64,000 nucleotides of DNA from Pseudomonas taeanensis MS-3 (lineage in GTDB: Bacteria; Pseudomonadota; Gammaproteobacteria; Pseudomonadales; Pseudomonadaceae), in NCBI RefSeq assembly GCF_000498575.2, contig NZ_AWSQ01000009.1:248001-312000 (forward strand), in the 5' to 3' direction. A program made the translations under genes and the position numbers. Numbering within the stretch: the stretch's first letter is position 1; each line of letters opens with the position of its first letter. Below, one piece after another: positions 8,528-16,564 of the stretch. The notes under the pieces were generated by a model that saw only the letters and a program-made list of their open reading frames with translations, searched no databases and was not told where the DNA came from.

Positions 8528-10213
8528 ATGAGCGAAAGCTTTGCTGAACTCTTTGAAGAAAGCCTAAAAACCCTGAACCTTCAGGCTGGCTCGATCATCA
8601 CCGCCATCATCGTCGATATCGATTACCAAGCTGGTTGGGTAACCGTTCACGCTGGTTTGAAGTCTGAAGGCCTCATTCCGCTGGAGCAGTTCCACAATGA
8701 CGCTGGCGAACTGACCATCAAGATCGGTGATGAAGTTCACGTTGCGCTGGACGCGGTTGAAGATGGCTTTGGTGAAACCAAGCTGTCCCGCGAAAAAGCC
8801 AAGCGTGCCGAGTGCTGGATTGTTCTGGAAGCAGCTTTCGCCGCTGAGGAAGTGGTTAAGGGCGTTATCAACGGTAAGGTTAAGGGCGGCTTCACTGTCG
8901 ACGTTAACGGCATCCGTGCGTTCCTGCCAGGTTCCTTGGTCGATGTGCGTCCGGTGCGTGATACCACTCACCTGGAAGGCAAAGAGCTCGAATTCAAGGT
9001 CATCAAGCTGGACCAGAAGCGCAACAACGTTGTCGTTTCCCGTCGCAGCGTACTGGAAGCCGAAAACAGCGCCGAGCGCGAAGCTCTGCTCGAGTCCCTG
9101 CAGGAAGGCCAGCAAGTCAAAGGTATTGTCAAGAACCTCACGGATTACGGCGCATTCGTCGATCTGGGCGGCGTCGACGGCCTGCTGCACATCACCGACA
9201 TGGCTTGGAAGCGTATCAAGCATCCGTCTGAAATCGTCAACGTTGGCGATGAGATCGATGTCAAGATCCTCAAGTACGATCGTGAGCGCAACCGCGTTTC
9301 CCTGGGCCTCAAGCAGCTGGGCGAAGACCCATGGGTTGCTATCAAGGCGCGCTACCCGCAGGACACTCGCGTTACTGCACGCGTAACCAACCTGACCGAC
9401 TACGGCTGCTTCGCAGAGCTGGAAGAAGGCGTGGAAGGCCTGGTGCACGTATCCGAAATGGATTGGACCAACAAGAACATCCACCCGTCGAAAGTCGTTC
9501 AGGTTGGCGACGAAGTGGAAGTCATGGTTCTGGATATCGACGAAGAGCGTCGTCGTATCTCCCTGGGTATCAAGCAGTGCAAAACTAACCCGTGGGAAGA
9601 TTTCTCGGGTCAGTTCAACAAGGGCGACAAGATCTCCGGCACCATCAAGTCGATCACCGATTTCGGTATCTTCATTGGTCTGGATGGCGGCATCGACGGC
9701 CTGGTTCACCTGTCCGACATCTCCTGGAACGAAGTAGGCGAAGAAGCTGTACGTCGTTTCAAGAAGGGCGACGAGCTGGATACCGTTATCCTCTCCGTTG
9801 ATCCAGAGCGTGAGCGCATCTCCCTGGGCATCAAGCAACTGGAAGAAGATCCGTTCTCCGACTACGTTGCCATTAACGATAAGGGCGCCATCGTGCGCGG
9901 TACCGTTAAAGAAGTTGACGCTAAGGGCGCTGTAATCACCCTGGCTGAAGGCATCGAAGCCACGCTGAAAGCCTCCGAAATCAGCCGTGACCGCGTTGAA
10001 GACGCACGTAACGTGTTGAAAGAAGGCGAAGAAGTCGAAGCTAAGATCATCAGCGTCGACCGTAAGAGCCGTGTCATCAGCCTGTCGATCAAATCGAAAG
10101 ACGTCGCTGACGACAAGGATGCAATCAAGGAACTGCGTAAGCAGGACGTTGAGACTGCCGGTCCGACCACCATTGGTGATCTGATTCGTGCACAAATGGA
10201 AAACCAGAACTAA
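8528..10213 (+). CDS. rpsA: 30S ribosomal protein S1
   Basis: S1 binds mRNA upstream of the start codon and delivers it to the 30S subunit. The 561-residue product begins MSESFAELFEESL and contains six OB-fold S1 repeats: two N-terminal ones for ribosome binding, then four RNA-binding repeats recognised by recurring TDYGAFVDLGGVDGLLH-like segments (DYGCFAELEEGVEGLVH, DFGIFIGLDGGIDGLVH). Codon use is visibly more biased than in its neighbours, as expected for a highly expressed gene. The start follows AGGAATTAAA. Confidence 0.98.
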   Translation: MSESFAELFEESLKTLNLQAGSIITAIIVDIDYQAGWVTVHAGLKSEGLIPLEQFHNDAGELTIKIGDEVHVALDAVEDGFGETKLSREKAKRAECWIVLEAAFAAEEVVKGVINGKVKGGFTVDVNGIRAFLPGSLVDVRPVRDTTHLEGKELEFKVIKLDQKRNNVVVSRRSVLEAENSAEREALLESLQEGQQVKGIVKNLTDYGAFVDLGGVDGLLHITDMAWKRIKHPSEIVNVGDEIDVKILKYDRERNRVSLGLKQLGEDPWVAIKARYPQDTRVTARVTNLTDYGCFAELEEGVEGLVHVSEMDWTNKNIHPSKVVQVGDEVEVMVLDIDEERRRISLGIKQCKTNPWEDFSGQFNKGDKISGTIKSITDFGIFIGLDGGIDGLVHLSDISWNEVGEEAVRRFKKGDELDTVILSVDPERERISLGIKQLEEDPFSDYVAINDKGAIVRGTVKEVDAKGAVITLAEGIEATLKASEISRDRVEDARNVLKEGEEVEAKIISVDRKSRVISLSIKSKDVADDKDAIKELRKQDVETAGPTTIGDLIRAQMENQN

Positions 10214-10228
10214 GTTCGGGTAATCCAG

Positions 10229-10257
10229 AAAAAGGGCGACTTCGGTCGCCCTTTTTT
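10229..10257 (+). terminator. Intrinsic terminator of rpsA
   Basis: AAAGGGCGAC-TTCG-GTCGCCCTTT with a stable UUCG tetraloop, followed by a T-run, 16 bases after the rpsA stop. Confidence 0.92.
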
Positions 10258-10551
10258 GTGCCTGTAAGAAAGTATCGGGGCGCCTAAGCGTCTTCAGCAT
10301 AGTGGGTTCGTACCCTGGCGCGAGGGTATCTGAGTCCGTATGGGCAAGGAGTCTTCTGGTCAGGCAGGCCGCGACTCTATTACTGGGTGATACCTGGTAG
10401 TTCAGGCGAAGCCCATGCTATTTGGATTTTCCCCCTTTACTTTTGCGGTTTGGCTCCTCTGTAAAGCCTGCGGGCTGTTCAAGCTCTGCGCAACGTGCTA
10501 AAAACTGGGGTAGGTCAAATGATCTAGCCGCTTGAAAAAGAAGGGAAAACC

Positions 10552-10836
10552 ATGACCAAGTCGGAGTTGATCGAGAGAATTGTCACCCACCAGGGGCAGC
10601 TGTCATCCAAGGATGTCGAGCTGGCTATCAAGACCATGCTGGAACAAATGTCCCAGGCATTGGCCACTGGTGACCGCATTGAAATTCGCGGTTTCGGTAG
10701 CTTCTCTCTGCATTACCGCGCGCCACGAGTTGGTCGTAACCCGAAAACGGGTCAGTCGGTGTGTTTGGATGGCAAGTTCGTACCACACTTCAAACCCGGG
10801 AAAGAGTTGCGTGACCGGGTGAATGAGGACGAGTAG
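10552..10836 (+). CDS. ihfB: Integration host factor subunit beta
   Basis: IHF-beta (94 residues) dimerises with IhfA to make a sequence-specific DNA-bending protein. The bacterial DNA-binding (HU) fold is plain: MTKSELIERI at the start, and the DNA-intercalating arm GRNPKTGQSVCL before the C-terminal helix. An AAGAAGGG ribosome site precedes the ATG. The 294 bases between rpsA and ihfB must hold its promoter, but no single candidate stands out. A short T-run follows the stop. The gene marks the end of the conserved block. Confidence 0.97.
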   Translation: MTKSELIERIVTHQGQLSSKDVELAIKTMLEQMSQALATGDRIEIRGFGSFSLHYRAPRVGRNPKTGQSVCLDGKFVPHFKPGKELRDRVNEDE

Positions 10837-11149
10837 GGATGTCGGTTTTTTAATTGTTGAGTAGTATCGGGGGCTATATGCGGCGAGGGCCGAAGTCCGT
10901 CGGTGTTATAGCTCTGAAGGTATGCGGCGTCTTTAGTGCCACCCCACAACACGTTGGAATCTAAGCTGGTACTCAGCTCCTGCGGTTCTGATTGGCCTGC
11001 TTTGAATGAGCGCCGTCGCCTGGCGTCACAAAGAGATTGCTCCGCCCCCTGAGTGGTGGTTCGGTGGTTGCGTGCGCTCTGGGCCGCATCTGAGGTCTCT
11101 GTTACCCCATCGACCGCCCTGATGCACTCTCTTGAGCTCGTACGTGCTG
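10837..11149. other. Intergenic stretch after ihfB, no gene recognised
   Basis: About 313 bases with no convincing coding frame, repeat or RNA. A reverse frame that spans it overlaps the end of ihfB and has no recognisable protein features. In P. aeruginosa the O-antigen genes begin directly after ihfB, so this marks the point where gene order departs from that reference. Confidence 0.5.
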
Positions 11150-12070
11150 TCATTCGCGTGGTCTGATTCGCTCTATAGTCAATGCGCCGTCACTCATCAG
11201 GCGCCCGCGCACTTGCACATAATCACCGGTCCGCGGCGAATGCTCGAGACGAGTCGCTGCGTTGACCTTGAGTGGTAGTGAATCCAGCTGCCAGTTCGAT
11301 CCCAGCCTGCCGTGCAGGCGCACCTTGGCTCCTGCTGGGAACTTTGCCGGCTTGCCCCGCGCATCGCGCGCGCCCTGATTGATCCAGTTGATGATCAGGG
11401 TAATTTCCGCTTCATCGAGAAAAGGTGGGCCGTCATACGGCATGCGAGGTATTGCCTGGCCGCGGATGCGGCGCACCAGCTCGCTGCTATCGGCCGAGCC
11501 GGGCACGACTCGAGCGCGGTCCTCATGGCTCAAGGTCGCCGTATAAGAGGTCAACAAGTAGCTTTCTGGCGGTCCACCCATAAGCCCGGCGGGTGAGTGA
11601 CACTTTACACAGCGCCGGACGAGAATTTTTTCAACATGACCGTAATTCACAGCGGCAGTTGGGTTGATCGATAGAGTGTTGTCGATTCCGGTTGAGTGCT
11701 CGGTTGTGCCGGGTTTAAGGCCGCCGGCAATCCAGCGTTCGAACAGGGCGATCTCTTCTTTGCTAAGAAAAGGAGGGCCGGTCATAGGCATGCGCGGTTG
11801 GCTGAGGCCTTTTAGGCGTTTGATCAATTTGCTGCTAGAGGGGGCGCCTGAGCTAACGATGGGCCCATTCTGGCTTCCTTTGAGCAGGTCCTCGAGGCTG
11901 TCGAGGCTCAGCCCGAGTGGAGGCTCTGGAGCGCGGTGACAAAGCACGCAGCGGGCTTGCAGAATAGGTTTGATATCCTGAAACGTCGGTTCTTCAGCAT
12001 AGGCTTGTATGGCAGGGAGTAGAACCAGTAACAGGCAAGCCGTCAGGTCTCGGGTGGGGTGAGTGGGCAT
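11150..12070 (-). CDS. Exported protein with two cytochrome c CxxCH motifs
   Basis: The 306-residue product has a signal peptide (hydrophobic CLLLVLLPAIQAYAEE) and two similar halves. Each opens with a haem-binding motif, CVLCH near residue 41 and CVKCH near residue 155, and contains an R-MP-(M/Y)-GPPFL segment followed by an acidic helix. This pattern matches the planctomycete-type cytochrome c domain (PSCyt1 family). The last 70 residues form a separate beta-rich segment with VRLHGRLGSNWQLDSLPL, perhaps a DUF5666-like fold. It is presumably periplasmic and redox-active, with partner unknown. It stands alone on the minus strand, next to a decayed gene. Confidence 0.75.
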   Translation of the reverse strand: MPTHPTRDLTACLLLVLLPAIQAYAEEPTFQDIKPILQARCVLCHRAPEPPLGLSLDSLEDLLKGSQNGPIVSSGAPSSSKLIKRLKGLSQPRMPMTGPPFLSKEEIALFERWIAGGLKPGTTEHSTGIDNTLSINPTAAVNYGHVEKILVRRCVKCHSPAGLMGGPPESYLLTSYTATLSHEDRARVVPGSADSSELVRRIRGQAIPRMPYDGPPFLDEAEITLIINWINQGARDARGKPAKFPAGAKVRLHGRLGSNWQLDSLPLKVNAATRLEHSPRTGDYVQVRGRLMSDGALTIERIRPRE

Positions 12071-12111
12071 GATCGGCTCGGCCTCTGGATTGGAGTCCCT
12101 GTCTTCTCAGC

Positions 12112-12540
12112 CTAGTCGGTGTTCAACCTGTTGACGACGGCCAGCACGCGGTCGAGTTGCGAATGGCCAGCGGCAAAGTAGTAAATGGCGATGCGCACAC
12201 CTGCTTCTCTATAGTGTGCGACTGCGCCAGTACGCTCCTGTTGATTAAGGCTGTGTAAAGGCTGCTCGGGGCGCAGTCGCTGATCCAGCGCGGTGAATGT
12301 TCAAGCCCAGAAACCAGTCTGCAGGCGCTGCATGAAAACGCTTGAAAGCCTGCTCGCGGACTTGGCGCAGTGCTGCGGGTGAGTCTTCGGGTTACTCAAC
12401 GGTGGTCGGGCTGAGTGCAGTCGCCCCTTGGACGTGCGTAAGCTGACGAGTGCTCCAACTCCGGTAATCTTGTCGGTAGCTGCGTTGACGAAGAGTTGGA
12501 TTATGGCGAGAGGTTGACCCTCGAGCACCGGGCACACCCT
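12112..12540 (-). pseudogene. Remnant of an EAL-domain (cyclic-di-GMP phosphodiesterase) gene
   Basis: Reading the minus strand from 12537, the frame gives NAATDKITGVGALVSLRTSKG, which resembles the segment at the start of EAL domains where the EAL tripeptide itself lies (here GAL). The same frame further on, after a stop at 12301-12303, gives REAGVRIAIYYFAAGHSQL, matching the GVRIAIDDFGTGYSSL motif with both metal-binding aspartates replaced by tyrosines. Between the two, another frame reads DWFLGLNIH, like the VNIS segment. So the gene has at least two frameshifts, an in-frame stop, lost catalytic residues and a missing C-terminus (stop at 12112). It is a clear fossil. Confidence 0.7.
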
Positions 12541-12609
12541 TAGTTATAGGCAGTAGAGCGCTGCACGGTGCGACGAACGATTCAGCTAAGCAAGTTTGCA
12601 GCCAGCTAG

Positions 12610-12948
12610 TTACTGTGGCCTTGCTGATTCGTCAGTGGGGTGTCGTGGAGGGTGTCGTCGGAGCAGTGGGAAGGCGATCAGCGCAATGCGTAGCCAACGA
12701 CGCCAGTTGCCACGGCGCACGCCGAAAGTGGTCAGCAATAAGGCGCCGCCAGCGACCCATAGTGGTGCATTGCTTTTCCCTAGTTCCGTGCGCCAATGGC
12801 TGCTGAAGTATTGTGCCTGTCGTAGCGGTTGCAGCAGCACCAGAGTTTCATGGCGCAGTTCCTGACGATGCATCTCAAGGCGCAGCCGTAGCATGGCTTT
12901 GCGCAGCTCACTCCGTGAGGCCTTGGCGGGTAGTTCTGACGGGTTCAT
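12610..12948 (-). CDS. Small membrane protein, third gene of a yqjD/yqjE-like operon
   Basis: A 112-residue protein with a basic, helical N-terminal half rich in Arg and Leu and one hydrophobic segment (LWVAGGALLLTTFGV) in the middle, followed by a basic tail. I do not recognise a family, but its place after a DUF883 gene and a holin-like gene parallels YqjK in the E. coli yqjCDEK operon. Its start overlaps the stop of the gene before it by four bases, which indicates co-translation. Confidence 0.65.
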   Translation of the reverse strand: MNPSELPAKASRSELRKAMLRLRLEMHRQELRHETLVLLQPLRQAQYFSSHWRTELGKSNAPLWVAGGALLLTTFGVRRGNWRRWLRIALIAFPLLRRHPPRHPTDESARPQ

Positions 12949-13340
12949 GGCAGTAGTTGCTCGCGGTCACGCGCCAACTCTTCGAGGCTAGCGCTGAATG
13001 GTGCCGGGGCAGTGCGTAGGCGCAGCAGCAGGAACCCCAGAGAAACTAGAAAGCCTAGTCCGTAGAACCCACATAGAGCGGTAATCACGGCCACTCGGTG
13101 ACTGTCCCAGAAGCTGATTAGCACTGCGGCAGACAGGCCAATCAGGAGCAGTAAGCCAAACATTAAGCTCAAGCTGGACAGTACGAACAAGCGCAGAGCA
13201 TTACTTTGCTGTTCTTTCAGCTCTTCGCCGAACAGTGCGACATGACCCTGTAGTAGGCCCATGAACGCGGCGGCAAAGCGCCGCGGCGAAGGACCGCGGC
13301 CAGGTGTGGAAGGTGGCGTGGCGTCCATGTCGTCCCTCAT
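12945..13340 (-). CDS. Phage holin family (YqjE-like) membrane protein
   Basis: 131 residues with two clear membrane spans, LSSLSLMFGLLLLIGLSAAVL and ITALCGFYGLGFLVSLGFLLL, matching the layout of the holin-3 superfamily protein YqjE. YqjE-type proteins accompany ribosome-associated membrane proteins of the ElaB/YqjD family. The gene overlaps its neighbours on both sides (one base with the DUF883 gene, four with the next), so the three form a single translation-coupled operon. Confidence 0.75.
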   Translation of the reverse strand: MRDDMDATPPSTPGRGPSPRRFAAAFMGLLQGHVALFGEELKEQQSNALRLFVLSSLSLMFGLLLLIGLSAAVLISFWDSHRVAVITALCGFYGLGFLVSLGFLLLRLRTAPAPFSASLEELARDREQLLP

Positions 13341-13657
13341 CAGCGCCGCGTGATCAGCATGCCAAGCAATAAACCGATGCCGGCAGCAATGCCAAGTGTT
13401 TGCCAGGGGTGCGTCTGCACATAGCCTTCGGTTGCCTGTACCGCAGCCTTGCCACGCTCGCGCAGGGACTCTTCGGCATTGTTCAGGGTGGAGCGAGCGC
13501 GGCCAAGACTGGTGCGGATCTGTTCGCGAAGCTCTTCAGCTTGCTCGCCGGCCAGGCTGGCTGAATGTTGCAGCAGCTTTTCTGTGTCTTGAACCAAGGC
13601 TTGGAACTCGTTAAGTAACTCATCTTGGCTGCTTGGTTTGGTGCTGTTGCGGGCCAT
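13340..13657 (-). CDS. DUF883 family (ElaB/YqjD-like) membrane-anchored protein
   Basis: 105 residues: a long amphipathic helical region with many Glu, Gln and Ala, then QTHPWQTLGIAAGIGLLLGMLITRR at the C-terminus (a single membrane anchor followed by basic residues). This is the signature of ElaB/YqjD, which in E. coli bind 70S and 100S ribosomes in stationary phase and attach them to the inner membrane. A GAGAGAC ribosome site precedes the ATG at 13657. It leads the three-gene operon. Confidence 0.82.
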   Translation of the reverse strand: MARNSTKPSSQDELLNEFQALVQDTEKLLQHSASLAGEQAEELREQIRTSLGRARSTLNNAEESLRERGKAAVQATEGYVQTHPWQTLGIAAGIGLLLGMLITRR

Positions 13658-14039
13658 GGGGTCTCTCCTTTGACATGTGAGTGTAAGGGGTTCGAGTGCA
13701 GTAAGGGGCGTGGGTTCCTCCTCTTAGTGTGCTTAGGATGTTTGGCACTGCTGTTCCAGCTGCTGGTACAGCCCTTGCATTATGCTGGTGCGCACCTTTA
13801 GTTAGGCGCTCCTTTATGGGGCTATGAAAGGGTCGGCCCGGACGCCGTAGTGCATCAATAAGTCATTAATAAACCTGGATTAAGTACCTGGGATGCAATT
13901 TCAGTTGGCATCATTTTGGGGCCGGCTGAGAGTGTTTAAAGTGGTGTCGGTTGGTGAGTGCGCCGCTATATGGTGCGCGGCTGGCTATAAGTGATCCGCT
14001 TTGGTGCTTTTTCCCCCGACGACGGAGTTTTCTTCGCTG
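13658..14039. other. Divergent regulatory region between the DUF883 operon and amt
   Basis: 382 bases with no credible coding frame. It carries the sigma54-like promoter listed separately and a degenerate dyad TGCGCC-N7-GGTGCG at 13959-13977 that loosely resembles an NtrC half-site pair. Stretches are AT-rich relative to the neighbouring genes. Confidence 0.5.
13764..13779 (+). promoter_or_regulatory. Sigma54 (RpoN)-type promoter for amt
   Basis: TGGTACAGCCCTTGCA fits the -24/-12 consensus TGGCAC-N5-TTGCA with one mismatch and has GG and GC exactly ten bases apart (GG at 13765, GC at 13777). It points toward the ammonium transporter, a classic nitrogen-regulated target. The predicted transcript would have a leader of about 250 bases, which is long, so a second promoter nearer the gene is possible. 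Confidence 0.5.
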
Positions 14040-15248
14040 ATGGAAAACATCAACAGTGCTGTGGAAAGCCTGATTCATGGCTCCAACACCCTGTTTATCC
14101 TGCTGGGCGCCGTCATGGTGCTGGCTATGCACGCCGGTTTTGCCTTTCTCGAGGTGGGCACGGTGCGCCAGAAGAATCAAGTCAATGCCTTGTCGAAGAT
14201 CATTTCTGACTTCGCCGTGTCTGCACTGGCCTATTTCTTTATAGGCTACTGGGTCGCTTACGGCGTGACTTTTCTCGAACCGGCGAGCGTGCTGACTGAG
14301 GAGAATGGCTATGCGTTGGTGAAGTTCTTCTTCTTGTTGACCTTCGCCGCAGCGATTCCGGCAATTATTTCTGGCGGCATCGCCGAGCGCGCCAAGTTCG
14401 GACCGCAACTCTGTGCCACGGTGTTGATTGTGGCCTTCGTCTATCCATTCTTCGAGGGCATGATCTGGAACGGCAACTATGGCGTGCAGGAATGGCTTGA
14501 GGCCAGCTTTGGTGCCAGCTTCCATGACTTCGCCGGTTCGGTGGTGGTGCATGCGATGGGCGGCTGGCTGGCCTTCGGTGCGGTGATCTTGCTGGGTCGT
14601 CGCGACGGGCGTTATCGCGATGGGCGTCTGGTGGCATTCGCGCCGTCGAACATTCCATTCCTGGCGCTCGGTTCCTGGATTCTGATCATCGGCTGGTTCG
14701 GCTTCAACGTGATGAGTGCCCAAACTCTGGGGAGCGTCAGTGGCCTGGTGGCAGTGAATACGCTGATGGCTATGGTTGGCGGCACTGTGGCGGCCTTACT
14801 GGTCGGCCGTAACGACCCGGGCTTTTTGCACAACGGTCCGCTGGCAGGTTTGGTGGCGGTGTGCGCGGGCTCCGATCTGATGCATCCGGTCGGTGCCTTG
14901 GTGACTGGTGCGATCGCCGGTGCGTTGTTCGTCTGGGCATTCACAGCGACCCAGGTTAAATGGAAAATCGACGACGTCCTCGGTGTATGGCCTCTGCATG
15001 GGTTGTGTGGTGTGTGGGGCGGGATTGCCTGCGGCATCTTCGGTCAGGAGGCCTTGGGCGGCTTGGGTGGCGTCAGTCTGACCAGTCAGTTGATCGGTAC
15101 GGCGCTGGGTGTGCTGGTAGCGCTGCTCGGTGGTTTCCTGGTCTATGGCGTACTGAAAGCGCTGTTGGGCATTCGCCTGAGCCAGGAGGAAGAGTATTAC
15201 GGGGCCGACCTCTCGGTGCATAAGATCGGCGCCGTCAGTCAGGACTGA
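14040..15248 (+). CDS. amtB: Ammonium transporter (Amt/MEP/Rh family)
   Basis: A 402-residue channel with eleven predicted membrane spans. Conserved Amt features include HAGFAFLEVGTVRQKN in the first helices, the DFAGSVVVHAMGG segment (structural Asp and first pore His) and the later pore-His helix at DDVLGVWPLHGLCGVWGG. It conducts ammonium for nitrogen assimilation. I chose ATG 14040 because the longer frame would need a TTG and adds a non-hydrophobic leader. There is no adjacent glnK, so this is probably a second, stand-alone Amt paralogue. The sigma54-like promoter suggests NtrC control. Its terminator is split by an insertion sequence. Confidence 0.92.
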   Translation: MENINSAVESLIHGSNTLFILLGAVMVLAMHAGFAFLEVGTVRQKNQVNALSKIISDFAVSALAYFFIGYWVAYGVTFLEPASVLTEENGYALVKFFFLLTFAAAIPAIISGGIAERAKFGPQLCATVLIVAFVYPFFEGMIWNGNYGVQEWLEASFGASFHDFAGSVVVHAMGGWLAFGAVILLGRRDGRYRDGRLVAFAPSNIPFLALGSWILIIGWFGFNVMSAQTLGSVSGLVAVNTLMAMVGGTVAALLVGRNDPGFLHNGPLAGLVAVCAGSDLMHPVGALVTGAIAGALFVWAFTATQVKWKIDDVLGVWPLHGLCGVWGGIACGIFGQEALGGLGGVSLTSQLIGTALGVLVALLGGFLVYGVLKALLGIRLSQEEEYYGADLSVHKIGAVSQD

Positions 15249-15262
15249 CGGAGCTGAACAAA

Positions 15263-15282
15263 AGCCCGCCGATTGGCGGGCT
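15263..15282 (+). terminator. Stem of the amt terminator, separated from its T-tract by an IS
   Basis: AGCCCGCC-GATT-GGCGGGCT is a perfect 8-bp stem 14 bases after the amt stop. The T-run that should follow is absent here but lies at 16581-16585, just beyond the right end of the insertion sequence. Joining 15282 to 16581 restores a textbook intrinsic terminator. Confidence 0.8.
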
Positions 15283-15354
15283 AATGAGATGGTCACCCCC
15301 GACACCCTGTGAGGCTACACCTTCACAGGGTGTTTTCTTTCGGAGGCCATCACC

Positions 15355-16326
15355 ATGAATACCGTCGCCTTGATTGGCATTGACCTGGGCAAGCACAGTT
15401 TTCACCTGCAAGCGCAGGATCACAACGGCCGCCCGCTGTTCCGCAAGCAGCTCAGTCGCCCTCAGTTACTGCGCCTGCTGGCTCAGCAACCCGTCTGTCG
15501 TGCGGCCATGGAGGCCTGCGCCGGCGCTCACTGCCTGGCCCGCGAGATCCAGGCTCAGGGCCATCAGCCGCTGCTGATTTCGCCCCAGTTCGTACGCCCC
15601 TTCGTGCAGGGCAACAAGAACGACTTTCTCGACGCTCAGGCGATCTGCGAAGCCGCCTCGCGGCCCAACATGCGCTTCGTGACGCCCAAGACCGAGGTGC
15701 AGCAGACCCTGTCGGTGCTGCACCGTCTGCGCGAATCGCTGATCCGCGACTGCACCAAGAGTATCAATCAGCTGCATGGTTTTCTGTTGGAGTTCGGCAT
15801 CAGTCTGCCCAGGGGCATGGTGGTCATGCGTCGTCTTGCGACGGTGCTGGCCGAGCACCGCCTGCCGCCCAGGCTGGTGGTCTTACTGCAGCGCCTGCAC
15901 GCGCATTTTGGCTATCTCGACGAGCAGATCAAAGTGCTCGATCGCGAGCTGGTTGAGCACGTCGAGGCGGATGATCTGGGCAGTCGTCTGCTGAGCATCC
16001 CGGGTGTCGGGCCGATCACCAGCAGCGTACTGCTGACAGAGCTGGGGGACGCCCGGCAGTACCGTAGCAGTCGCGACTTTGCCGCTTCAGTCGGGCTGGT
16101 GCCGCGGCAACACAGTACCGGTGGTCGACAGAACCTGCTGGGGACCAGCAAGCGCGGCGACAAGAACCTGCGTCGCCTGCTGGCGGACTGGGTGCGCGCC
16201 TTGCTCTGCCGGCGCCATAGCAATGTGGTGGCCTGTGCTCTGGCTAACAAGCTGGCGCGTATAGCCTGGGCGCTGGCGCAAGGACAGGGCCGATTTGAAA
16301 CGGGGCCAGACGGCTGCGCCGCCTGA
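15355..16326 (+). CDS. IS110-family transposase/recombinase
   Basis: 323 residues. The N-terminal RuvC-like DEDD domain shows D10 (GIDLGK), E53 (MEACAGAH), D90 and D93 (NDFLDA). A coiled-coil linker follows, then the Tnp_20 domain with LLSIPGVGPITSSVLL and the candidate catalytic serine S254 in RQHSTGGRQNLLGTSKRGDK. All expected active-site residues are present, so it is probably functional. A CGGAGG ribosome site lies eight bases before the ATG. Family members use an element-encoded bridge RNA to choose target and donor. Confidence 0.93.
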   Translation: MNTVALIGIDLGKHSFHLQAQDHNGRPLFRKQLSRPQLLRLLAQQPVCRAAMEACAGAHCLAREIQAQGHQPLLISPQFVRPFVQGNKNDFLDAQAICEAASRPNMRFVTPKTEVQQTLSVLHRLRESLIRDCTKSINQLHGFLLEFGISLPRGMVVMRRLATVLAEHRLPPRLVVLLQRLHAHFGYLDEQIKVLDRELVEHVEADDLGSRLLSIPGVGPITSSVLLTELGDARQYRSSRDFAASVGLVPRQHSTGGRQNLLGTSKRGDKNLRRLLADWVRALLCRRHSNVVACALANKLARIAWALAQGQGRFETGPDGCAA

Positions 16327-16564
16327 CCCCCCTGTTGTTGCAGTACCACGAACCACCCTTTAGGTTTTGCGATAGCTGAACAACTGATGACGTGAACGGC
16401 CCACCGACCTGACGAAGAACCTGACACAAAAATCGGCCCAAGAGGCCGCCGGGCGTTTCAGGATCGTCAGGTGCGACTCTCATCGTGGCGCGGGGCATGC
16501 CCCAACCAGACGCCGGATAGATTTAGGCAAGCCAAACACCCATCGCTGATCAGTATTGCAAAAA
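16327..16564 (+). ncRNA. Candidate IS110 bridge RNA region (right end of the IS)
   Basis: The 238 bases between the transposase stop and the right inverted repeat hold no reading frame. In the IS1111 group the bridge RNA, which pairs separately with target and donor DNA, is encoded at this position. Local hairpins can be seen, for example the palindrome GGGGCATGCCCC at 16492-16503. I could not assign the two guide loops by eye, so the exact RNA ends and the loop sequences remain undetermined. Confidence 0.5.

Noticed and set aside
10752..11153. A 133-codon reverse frame overlapping the end of ihfB
   Set aside because: It overlaps a certain gene in antisense, has no plausible ribosome site and no recognisable protein features.
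12301..12537. A 78-codon stand-alone reverse gene
   Set aside because: It is better explained as the first fragment of the decayed EAL-domain gene, continuing past its stop in the same frame.
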